NCBI GenBank assembly: GCA_030831125.1
Contig: JAURLQ010000010.1
Location: 1 to 56,136 of the forward strand
From: Gammaproteobacteria bacterium
GTDB taxonomy: Bacteria; Pseudomonadota; Gammaproteobacteria; Pseudomonadales; Pseudohongiellaceae
DNA length: 56,136 nucleotides
Direction of reading: 5' to 3'
In this document: positions 7,632 through 15,066 of the stretch, piece after piece
Numbering within the stretch: position 1 is the first letter of the stretch
Layout: every line of letters starts with the position of its first letter
The notes under the pieces: model-generated
Told to the model about the DNA's origin: nothing
The model's input: the letters and a program-made list of their open reading frames with translations, nothing else
Databases searched by the model: none
Position numbers and translations under genes: made by a program

Positions 7632-9646
7632 AATGATCCTGTCTTGAGGTTCAGGTAGCGATTTCCCAGCAATGATTCGGCCAGCACCATGAGGGCCAGC
7701 AGAATCAGGAACACGCGCCAGATTTCAATTTCTACGGGTTCGGCTTCCCGGTCTTCGGCAAGTGAAACAATACTGGCTTCACCTGGTGCGGTACCTGCAA
7801 CAATATTTTGCCAGTTCTGCAGTGCCTGGGCCGGCATGAGGGTAAGATCTGACTCCCTGATGTCGGGATTTACGGCCACCAGAACCTCTCCTGCAGGAGT
7901 GAAGACCTGATAATAGCCCGTTTTATTCAACAGCACATCCTGGGCACTGGTGGTGTCCTGCAGTGACAACAGGCTGATCCCGTCCGGATCCACCACCTGG
8001 CCTGAAGCACCTCCGGTCTGGGTCAGCTGCAGGTATGAGTCTGCAAGCTGTTCTTTAACAAGCAGTTTTTCGTTGGAAAGATAGCGCGCTACTTCACTCA
8101 TGAAGCTTACAAATACGGGTTTTACCGGCAAATCTGAAGTGCTGTTATCAAGGCTTGTGGTCAGCCACAGCATGCGTCCGGCACCTATGTTTCGCTCCAG
8201 CAGCACAGGATTGGCAGCATTTTGTGAAATCAGCACACGATCCTCATCTTCCAGTTCGGGTCTGAACACGCGGGCATTCACGCTGGCCCAGCCGCCGCTG
8301 TCATTGAGCGCCTGATGCGTATTGTCGATTCTGGTGATGGGTAGATTGATTGGTCTGCCGTTTGGCCCTGTTGATGGTTGTGCAAAGGGAATTCCCAGAA
8401 CCGGTACGGTTGCAAGCCCGGCTGCACGGGGGCCCATACCCGCAAATACGGAACCGCCACCGTTGATGTAGTCACGCACAGCAGATTCAAGGCCGGAGTT
8501 GATAACACCTAGATCCTCTATTACCAGCCAGGGATAGCGTTGCATGATGCGGGGATCAAAATCACTCACGTTGACAACTTCCACCTCGTAGCCACGCGGT
8601 GCGGTTTCCAGTGCAGCACTGAGGTAGGTAACTCCCAGTGAATCAGGATTGTCGGTCAGCAGCAGTACGGGAGCGGGAGGAGAGTTGTCAAAAACGGTGT
8701 GGCGAATGTCATCTTCGGGCAGGCTGTCTGCAGGGCTCAATGAAACATCTACGCGGTTGTCACCCTCTTCGAATACCACATTGTTGAACTGCACCGTGAC
8801 AATGCCATTACCGCTGATGGCAAGGTCCTGTTCTGCCATGGCAACACCATTGACCGTAAGCGTAGCTGTACGTGTCAATGAGGTTGAAGGTTCTCCGAAA
8901 GTGCGGATGCTGGCAATCACGGTATTACGATTTTCTGTTACAACAGCTTCAACTGTGCTGTTGACCAGTTCCTGCAGTTCCACCTGCCTGACATCAAGGG
9001 TCAGGGGGCGGCCATTGATGACATCCGGAATCATGTCGGCAAACCTCACAGCCTGGCCACTTTGCTGGAAATCACTGATCAGGTGCAGGGTCATGCGGGC
9101 CTGATTCTGCTCCACCATGCCATTGAGTGAGGAAACCATAATGCCCAGATCAAGATGCCCGTTATCTGTTTCGATGCTGTCGAGGAGAGCACGAATTTCA
9201 TCGGGATCGTTGGTGGCTTCAGAAATGGTCTGCACATTGGAGCTGGCTGTATACAGGCTGACAATATCATCATCTGACATGTCATCCAGGATATCTGAAG
9301 CCAGTTGCCGTGCAATATCCAGATGACCTGCGGTGCGCATGGAAAATGATGTGTCCATCACGATGATATGGTGGATGGCATCTTCGTTCACTGCCAGATC
9401 CGGTTCGTCAAAGAGCACAGGCCTGGCAAAGGCAAAAGCCAGTAGTGCCAGAAAAGCCATGCGCAGAACCATCAGAAGCAGGTATTTGAGCTTTTTCTGA
9501 ACATGAATGCGTCTACGCGAAGCTTCGAGGAAACGCGTAGTACTGAACTTTTCGCGTTCAGTAGTCTGTGTTTCCAGTCTGTGCAGCCACCAGGGCAAGG
9601 CAATGCCAAGCAAACCCAGCAGAAAAATTGGTGTTATCAGTCCCAT
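7628..9646 (-). CDS. BatA-type VWA-domain membrane protein
   Basis: A 672-residue protein. The N-terminal BatA module has a membrane segment at residues 5-22, a basic linker and a second segment at about 55-78, followed by a von Willebrand A domain with MIDAS motif DTSFS (98-102). The central region is extracytoplasmic and shows a DUF4159/amidotransferase-like pattern, and a last membrane helix lies near 645-662. VWA proteins next to MoxR ATPases act as metal-dependent adaptors in complex assembly. It overlaps the next gene by four bases. The 126-base gap before it holds two palindromes, which may change the transcript ratio between the front and back of the operon. Confidence 0.85.
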   Translation of the reverse strand: MGLITPIFLLGLLGIALPWWLHRLETQTTEREKFSTTRFLEASRRRIHVQKKLKYLLLMVLRMAFLALLAFAFARPVLFDEPDLAVNEDAIHHIIVMDTSFSMRTAGHLDIARQLASDILDDMSDDDIVSLYTASSNVQTISEATNDPDEIRALLDSIETDNGHLDLGIMVSSLNGMVEQNQARMTLHLISDFQQSGQAVRFADMIPDVINGRPLTLDVRQVELQELVNSTVEAVVTENRNTVIASIRTFGEPSTSLTRTATLTVNGVAMAEQDLAISGNGIVTVQFNNVVFEEGDNRVDVSLSPADSLPEDDIRHTVFDNSPPAPVLLLTDNPDSLGVTYLSAALETAPRGYEVEVVNVSDFDPRIMQRYPWLVIEDLGVINSGLESAVRDYINGGGSVFAGMGPRAAGLATVPVLGIPFAQPSTGPNGRPINLPITRIDNTHQALNDSGGWASVNARVFRPELEDEDRVLISQNAANPVLLERNIGAGRMLWLTTSLDNSTSDLPVKPVFVSFMSEVARYLSNEKLLVKEQLADSYLQLTQTGGASGQVVDPDGISLLSLQDTTSAQDVLLNKTGYYQVFTPAGEVLVAVNPDIRESDLTLMPAQALQNWQNIVAGTAPGEASIVSLAEDREAEPVEIEIWRVFLILLALMVLAESLLGNRYLNLKTGSL

Positions 9647-9699
9647 AAAGGACGTATTCCCTCTGTTGTATCAAGCCACATCAAGGGTGGCTCAAGGAA

Positions 9700-9719
9700 G
9701 GGCGCACTGTAGTGCGCCC
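9700..9719. repeat. GGGCGCAC-type palindromic repeat 1
   Basis: GGGCGCACT-GT-AGTGCGCCC is a perfect 9-base stem in the gap between the DUF58 and BatA-type genes. It belongs to the same intergenic palindrome family as 10716, 33570 and 38980. There is no U-tract, so it is more likely an RNA stability or processing hairpin than a terminator. Confidence 0.7.
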
Positions 9720-9745
9720 CTGTGGTATTTGTTTTTATCCAGCAT

Positions 9746-9763
9746 GGGCGCTCATGCACGCCC
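9746..9763. repeat. GGGCG...CGCCC palindromic repeat 2 (degenerate)
   Basis: A 5-base stem with an 8-base loop, 26 bases after palindrome 1 and just before the DUF58 stop codon. It looks like a degenerate member of the same family. Confidence 0.45.
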
Positions 9764-9772
9764 AAACTGCCA

Positions 9773-10684
9773 TCAGCCGCGTTTTTCGCGGAATGTCAGA
9801 TAACTGTGCAATGCCTTTTCCAGCGGTTCACCGGTATTGATCAATACATGGTCGGCGTTCATGCCACTGGCGGCCTCTTCAATGGCATCTATATGTGTCT
9901 TGATCCGGGCCTTGTATTCCCTGTTCATGAAAACCGGTGAAACCTCAATGGCATGCCCTGTTTCCATGTCCTCATACAGTGTGCTCTGTTTGATGTCCGG
10001 ATTCATTTCTGCCGGATCAAGCAGGTGGAACAGGATCACATCCTGTCCCTGCATGGCCAATGGCCTGACATTTTCGAGCAGTTCTTCGGTGTCACAGTAA
10101 AAATCGGAAATTACTGCCACCAGTCCACGACGTTTTATGTGTTCCTGGAAACGTGCCATCGGCTTGTTCAGTGCGGTGCCCTGTTCAGGCTGGGCTGAAT
10201 CCAGTGCATGAATTACACCCTGCAGTGAACCACTGCGGCTGGCTGGTGGGCGGTATTCCTTTATTTCGTCGGCAAACACCATGACACCAACAGCGTCATG
10301 TTGCCTGGAAGACATGTAGGCCAGTGACGCACCCAGATACTTGCCAACCTGCAGTTTGGTTACGCCCTGACTGCCAAAGCCCATGGATGCGCTGCTGTCG
10401 AGCATGATCATCAGATGGCTGTTGGTTTCACCCAGAAAACGCTTGATATAGGTTTTGCCGGTGCGGGCAAATACATTCCAGTCAATATAACGAGGATCGT
10501 CACCTTCACCATAGGCCCGGTATTCCACAAATTCCTGGCTGAAACCGAACTTCGGAGACCTGTGCAGGCCAATCACAAAACCTTCAACCACACCCTTGGC
10601 CACCAGTTCAAGATTTGAAAGACTGGCGAGCACACTCGGGTGGAGCAGGTGCATCGGATTCTGTTTGGGTGCTGCTGATGCCAT
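9773..10684 (-). CDS. DUF58 (VWA-like) protein of the MoxR operon
   Basis: A 303-residue protein of the DUF58 family. The signature region runs about 51-83 and includes YRAYGEGDDPRYIDWN. It is followed by a VWA-like fold with MIDAS DSSAS (96-100). It has no membrane segment. DUF58 genes sit directly downstream of moxR in many bacteria and are thought to be cytoplasmic adaptors linking the AAA+ ATPase to membrane VWA proteins. It lies 62 bases after the moxR gene, separated by a palindrome (10716-10735). Confidence 0.9.
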   Translation of the reverse strand: MASAAPKQNPMHLLHPSVLASLSNLELVAKGVVEGFVIGLHRSPKFGFSQEFVEYRAYGEGDDPRYIDWNVFARTGKTYIKRFLGETNSHLMIMLDSSASMGFGSQGVTKLQVGKYLGASLAYMSSRQHDAVGVMVFADEIKEYRPPASRSGSLQGVIHALDSAQPEQGTALNKPMARFQEHIKRRGLVAVISDFYCDTEELLENVRPLAMQGQDVILFHLLDPAEMNPDIKQSTLYEDMETGHAIEVSPVFMNREYKARIKTHIDAIEEAASGMNADHVLINTGEPLEKALHSYLTFREKRG

Positions 10685-10715
10685 TAGGTTCTGCTTTCTT
10701 GTCGGGTTCTGGTAG

Positions 10716-10735
10716 GGGCGTGCGCTAGTGCGCCC
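10716..10735. repeat. GGGCG-type palindromic repeat 3
   Basis: A 20-base hairpin between moxR and the DUF58 gene. Five outer pairs are canonical and two inner pairs are G-T wobble, which suits an RNA hairpin. Same family as 9700-9719. Confidence 0.6.
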
Positions 10736-10746
10736 GGCAATTCATT

Positions 10747-11775
10747 TCAATCTTCACTGGGGACCTGCAGTGACTCGAGCATCTTGTCCAGAATCTGGTC
10801 AATCGTGATGCCGTCCGATTCCGCATAGTAATTGGGAAGTACACGGTGTCGCAGGATCGGCTTGGCCAATCCTTTCAGGTCGTCCGCAGTGACATGGTAA
10901 CGACCTTCCATCAAGGCTCTGACCTTGGCGGCAAGCACGAGATTCATCGTGGCGCGGATGGATGCACCGAAATTTGCATACTTGCGGATTACATCCGGTG
11001 AAATTGCATCTGAAGGACGTGTGGCGCGGACAATATCAACGGCAAAACGGTTCAATGCGGCAGAAATGGGTACATGGCGGACCATGGCCTGGAATTTCAC
11101 AATTTCTTCTGCAGTAGTGCAGGCCTCAACCTTTGGCATATCCACACGCGTGGTGAAACGCTCGATAACCTTTACCTCTTCATCGGGTGAAAGGTAGTCC
11201 AGCAGCACATTGAAAAGGAAACGGTCGAGCTGGGCCTCAGGCAGGGGGTAGGTTCCTTCCAGCTCAATGGGGTTCTGTGTGGCCAGCACAATGAAGGGTT
11301 TGTCTATGATGTGGTTCTTGCCGCGCACCGTTACCGTTTTTTCCTGCATGGCCTCGAGCAGTGCCGCCTGTGTTTTCGGTGGTGTACGGTTGATCTCGTC
11401 TGCAAGCAGTACGTTGGTGAAAACCGGGCCGGGAATGAAGCGCCACTCGCGATGACCGGAGGCCTGGTCTTCTTCAACCATGTCGGTACCGGTGATATCA
11501 GTGGGCATCAGGTCAGGTGTGAACTGGATGCGTTTGAATGTGAGACCCAGCGCCTGTGAAAGGGTATGCACGAGCAGGGTTTTTGCTGTGCCGGGCATGC
11601 CTGTGATCAGGCAGTGACCACCAACAAACAATGTAATCAGGAGGCTGTCTACGACCTCATCCTGTCCGACGATCGTGCCTTGCACCTGTTCACGAATTTT
11701 TGAAGTTGCAGTCTGGAACCGCTGGACCAGTTCGCGGGTTTCGTCGGAATCAAGTTGGTTTACTGCTTCAGTCAT
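10747..11775 (-). CDS. MoxR-family AAA+ ATPase
   Basis: A 342-residue ATPase of the MoxR (AAA_3) family. Walker A is GMPGTAKT (59-66), Walker B LLADE (123-127), and sensor 1 is in ATQNP (near 168), followed by the C-terminal lid domain. MoxR proteins are cytoplasmic chaperones that remodel or insert metal into VWA-containing partners, as for methanol dehydrogenase in methylotrophs. Its neighbours here (DUF58, BatA-type VWA, DUF4175, VWA/GATase-like) are the expected partner set. The gene is 30 bases after the TPR metallopeptidase gene. MoxR family assignment is secure; the client is unknown. Confidence 0.93.
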   Translation of the reverse strand: MTEAVNQLDSDETRELVQRFQTATSKIREQVQGTIVGQDEVVDSLLITLFVGGHCLITGMPGTAKTLLVHTLSQALGLTFKRIQFTPDLMPTDITGTDMVEEDQASGHREWRFIPGPVFTNVLLADEINRTPPKTQAALLEAMQEKTVTVRGKNHIIDKPFIVLATQNPIELEGTYPLPEAQLDRFLFNVLLDYLSPDEEVKVIERFTTRVDMPKVEACTTAEEIVKFQAMVRHVPISAALNRFAVDIVRATRPSDAISPDVIRKYANFGASIRATMNLVLAAKVRALMEGRYHVTADDLKGLAKPILRHRVLPNYYAESDGITIDQILDKMLESLQVPSED

Positions 11776-11804
11776 AAGTCAAATCCTGCTCAGGTTGATC
11801 GTTG

Positions 11805-14117
11805 TTATTCGGTGGTTCTGCTAAGTTCCAGCAGCATCATCTGGGCATCGCGGTACTGCGGTGCAATATCCAGGGCTGTCATCAGGTATTCCATGGTGCC
11901 ATCCATGTCGTTGAGGGCCTGATAGGCCCGTGCCATTCTCAGGTTTGCAGCAGCCTTGTCTACTGGATCGAGCGCCAGCAGTACCCTGAATTCTTCAAGG
12001 GCCTCTTTTGGCTGGTTCCTCTCCAGGTACAGGTCACCCAGTTTTACGTGAAGTTCCTGATTGTAGGGGTCGGCCCAGATGACATCCTTGAGTACTTCAT
12101 GTGCCTGATCCTGCATGTCACGCTCAATATACCGGTCGGCAAGGGCCAGCAGTGCGCGGGGAGCATAACCGCCTTTTTCCCAGAAAGTCTGCAGGGTCAA
12201 AAATTCATTTTCCTCGTCGCCCAGTCTGGAATATGCGCGCGCCATTGCAATGTAGGGGCTGTCCACTTCCACATAGTCGGGATAGACAAAATTGGCCCTT
12301 TCTGCGGCAGCAACAGCTTCTTCCCAGTTTTCCTCTTCCAGAGCCGCGTAGCTGGCACGGTGATCTTCCTGCCAAACCCCCATACTGCTGAGCATCGGGC
12401 CATACTCAATGTCGATGAACTGTTTGAAGTGCCGGTCAAAATCCCGGACGCTGATTTCCATGACCTGCTCGATCGCCTCAACCGGAGATATGCCGTCACG
12501 GAAAAGGTAGAGCATGTCCACGATCTTGTCGAAGCCATATTCGATATCAATGAATTCAAAAACCAGACCCGCCTGCATATAGGACACAATCACCTGGTCT
12601 TCGTAGGTGGGGCGCATGAAACCATCATCGAGTTCTGCAATGGACAGGAATTTGCCTTGAGCCATGGCCTGTAGCACGTTGTTGGGAATCTTGCGGCCGG
12701 GTATAGGCCCGGTGCGCCATTCCTCGAATACAGAGATGCCTTCGCTGTACCAGCGTGGTACCAGATGGTTGCTCGCTTCAAGGGTAAATACGTGCGCCAT
12801 TTCATGCCAGAGCGTGGTACCCCAGTGATAGCTCTCGCCACGGGGATGGGCAATGGGTGAATCCATCGCAAACAGATAGCCGAAGGTAACACCAAGTATC
12901 CCTACGCCGGGCATGCCTATGGAGCGGACCACAAAGTCTTCATGATTGGGATATATCTCGACAATGACCGGTGCCTTGGGTTCAAAACGATAACGCTCCC
13001 TGTACAGGTTGATACTGTCCATCGCCAGTTCTCGGGCATAGTTGGTCAGTATCCCGGTTTCCTTCTTGTCCAGCCGCAGCTCCAGCGTCGGGAAGGGGCC
13101 TTGGGGTGGATCTGGAAAATTCAGCACCTGCATGTCTTCAATGAAAGTATCGAGCAGGCGCAGCATGTTTACGGTTTTCGGGTTGAAGGGATCGCCTTCG
13201 TAGGCAATTTGCACATGCTCACGAGCAATACTGACCTGATTCTGCCGTAACTGGTTCACACCAAGTTCCAGATGCGCTTCCCAGTGATCAGGCTGCACTT
13301 CAATTGCTTTGCCATAGAACTCGCCACATTCACGGTAACGGCGGGTGATGTCAGCGAAATAGGCCGGGATCGCCCATGCATCACCGTAGCCAGGGGCTTC
13401 TGCCAGTGCAGCTTCAACAAACTGTTCATGGGGTTGATGTGTCATGAATGCCAGCGCGGCTTCCAGCGCATTGAGTTCCATGCGGGGGAGTGCGTTCTCC
13501 TGCGCCAGCTCCTGTGCTTCATCAAGGATTTCCCGGGCATCTTCATAGCGGTCCTGCTGCATGGCGCTGCGTGACATCATGACCAGACCGCGCAAACGTG
13601 CACCGGCAGGTGCCAGTGCATTTTCCACAACTGTCATCATGTGGGCATTTACTTCTTCGCCATTGTCGCCCTGGGCAAGCGCTCCTGCAGCACCTATATG
13701 GGCATAGGCATTCTCAGGATCCAGTTCCAGTGCTTCGGCAAACAGGTTGTAGGCTTCCTGATACTGGAAAGTCTGCATGAAGAGCTCTCCCCAACGGAGC
13801 CTTACTTCCGCATTTTCCGGTTCTGCATTCTGTGCAGTCTGGAATGCTGTATTGGCATTTTGCAGGTCGCCAAGCGCCCAGAAGGCTTCGGCACGGACCA
13901 GAGGAGGGTATTCAAGGCTCTGCAGGGCACGGTAGCATTTGTCTGCTTCGCCTGGTCGGGATGACCAGCGCTGTGTTTCGCAATTCAGGAGGTCGGGATT
14001 GTCCAGTGCACCATACAGATGATCCCGGGCCGAAGCCGTTTCAGCCCAACCAGCTATCGAGAATGCTGCCACCAGGGCAGTGTTCTTCAATATCGATTTG
14101 CAGGGCCTTGGCATCAT
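11805..14117 (-). CDS. TPR-repeat gluzincin-type metallopeptidase, secreted
   Basis: A protein of about 770 residues with several tetratricopeptide-like helical repeats on both sides of a peptidase core. The core has HEMAH (His438-His442) followed about 20 residues later by WYSEGISVFEEW, the gluzincin arrangement of HExxH plus a downstream Glu. A hydrophobic N-terminal segment ending near ETASA suggests export. I place the start at 14117 (or 14114), just after the upstream stop at 14125, because the longer frame from 14219 lies inside the upstream gene. Role is inferred: a periplasmic peptidase with TPR substrate docking, working with the MoxR-VWA proteins. Such peptidase-TPR genes also occur elsewhere, so the link to MoxR rests on operon position. 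Confidence 0.75.
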   Translation of the reverse strand: MMPRPCKSILKNTALVAAFSIAGWAETASARDHLYGALDNPDLLNCETQRWSSRPGEADKCYRALQSLEYPPLVRAEAFWALGDLQNANTAFQTAQNAEPENAEVRLRWGELFMQTFQYQEAYNLFAEALELDPENAYAHIGAAGALAQGDNGEEVNAHMMTVVENALAPAGARLRGLVMMSRSAMQQDRYEDAREILDEAQELAQENALPRMELNALEAALAFMTHQPHEQFVEAALAEAPGYGDAWAIPAYFADITRRYRECGEFYGKAIEVQPDHWEAHLELGVNQLRQNQVSIAREHVQIAYEGDPFNPKTVNMLRLLDTFIEDMQVLNFPDPPQGPFPTLELRLDKKETGILTNYARELAMDSINLYRERYRFEPKAPVIVEIYPNHEDFVVRSIGMPGVGILGVTFGYLFAMDSPIAHPRGESYHWGTTLWHEMAHVFTLEASNHLVPRWYSEGISVFEEWRTGPIPGRKIPNNVLQAMAQGKFLSIAELDDGFMRPTYEDQVIVSYMQAGLVFEFIDIEYGFDKIVDMLYLFRDGISPVEAIEQVMEISVRDFDRHFKQFIDIEYGPMLSSMGVWQEDHRASYAALEEENWEEAVAAAERANFVYPDYVEVDSPYIAMARAYSRLGDEENEFLTLQTFWEKGGYAPRALLALADRYIERDMQDQAHEVLKDVIWADPYNQELHVKLGDLYLERNQPKEALEEFRVLLALDPVDKAAANLRMARAYQALNDMDGTMEYLMTALDIAPQYRDAQMMLLELSRTTE

Positions 14118-14124
14118 GGGGTAC

Positions 14125-15057
14125 TCAGGGAGCTGCACTGCCTTGTTGATTTTCAATACGTTCTGACAGTTCTGCAGAACGCAACACCAGTGCCTGCAAC
14201 TGCTGGATATACTCCGCATTGCTCATCTGGTTGCGACGCAATTGCAGATTCTCGATTTCTGCATCAAGTGCCAGTCGCTGCTGCAAGAGGTCGTTGATAA
14301 CAGGGTTTTCACTTTCAATCTGTATTTCACTGAGGCGGGAAAGACTGAACTGGGCTGCGCCATCACCACGCAACTGGGCATGTTCAGTGGACAGACGCCC
14401 GGCTTCCTCGAAATAGCTTTCAACACTGCGGGTGGCAAAGTCGAAGGCTTCTTCAATGCTGACCGTGCTGTTCTTGTTGAGATCCGCTTCCTCGTTGGTA
14501 AGCGCATCAGCAAAAAAACGACCGAAGTGGGTGGAGTTCCGCTCGTTGCCATTGCGGGTGGCAGAAACAATGATGTAGTCGGGGTTGCTGGCTTCCTCGC
14601 CTTCGCCAACAATACTTTCAAGCATGGCGCCACTGGTGCTGGAGGTGTTCACCAGGAAGTGGTTCTGGCCCGGGAAATTTTCCAGAATATTCTTCAGGTC
14701 GGTATCGCTGAGGTCGGGGCCCGGAATGTTGAATTTGTAGGTTTCACCGTCAAAGCTGCCGTGACCCACCAGATAGATGGCGGCACGATCATCTTCATTC
14801 ATACGGGCAGTGATGTCGGCAAAGTGCTTCAACAGGTTTTCCCGGCTTGCAGACTCGCCGTTGAAACTGGAGATGTTTTCTGCCGCTGTCATTGAATGGG
14901 AGGCTGCCTCTATTTTTTCCCGGGATTCGGTGAATTCACTGTCGTATTCAGGCTGGCCACCCAGGCCCTGCACGATGGTTATATAAAGCGCTGCCTGCGA
15001 CAGGGAAGGGAGCAGGGCGACAAAGCAACACAGGGAAGGCAATGTTCTATTGGCCAT
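14125..15057 (-). CDS. Caspase-like (C13/C14-fold) secreted protein lacking the catalytic Cys
   Basis: A 310-residue exported protein with a signal peptide ending near LSQA. The core has the caspase/legumain-like pattern: YLVGHGSFDG with the candidate catalytic His99, then a strand ending in LVNTSSTSGAML (about 135-146). The catalytic Cys would be expected in that second block, but it holds only Ser and Thr. An EF-hand-like loop at 192-203 (Asp, Asn, Asn, Thr, Ser, Glu at ligand positions) suggests calcium binding, and the C-terminus is a coiled coil. It is probably a pseudoenzyme or a Ser/Thr variant, acting as adaptor or sensor in the operon. The gene lies 9 bases after the VWA/GATase-like gene and 7 bases before the metallopeptidase start. 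Confidence 0.65.
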   Translation of the reverse strand: MANRTLPSLCCFVALLPSLSQAALYITIVQGLGGQPEYDSEFTESREKIEAASHSMTAAENISSFNGESASRENLLKHFADITARMNEDDRAAIYLVGHGSFDGETYKFNIPGPDLSDTDLKNILENFPGQNHFLVNTSSTSGAMLESIVGEGEEASNPDYIIVSATRNGNERNSTHFGRFFADALTNEEADLNKNSTVSIEEAFDFATRSVESYFEEAGRLSTEHAQLRGDGAAQFSLSRLSEIQIESENPVINDLLQQRLALDAEIENLQLRRNQMSNAEYIQQLQALVLRSAELSERIENQQGSAAP

Positions 15058-15066
15058 GATTCTGTC

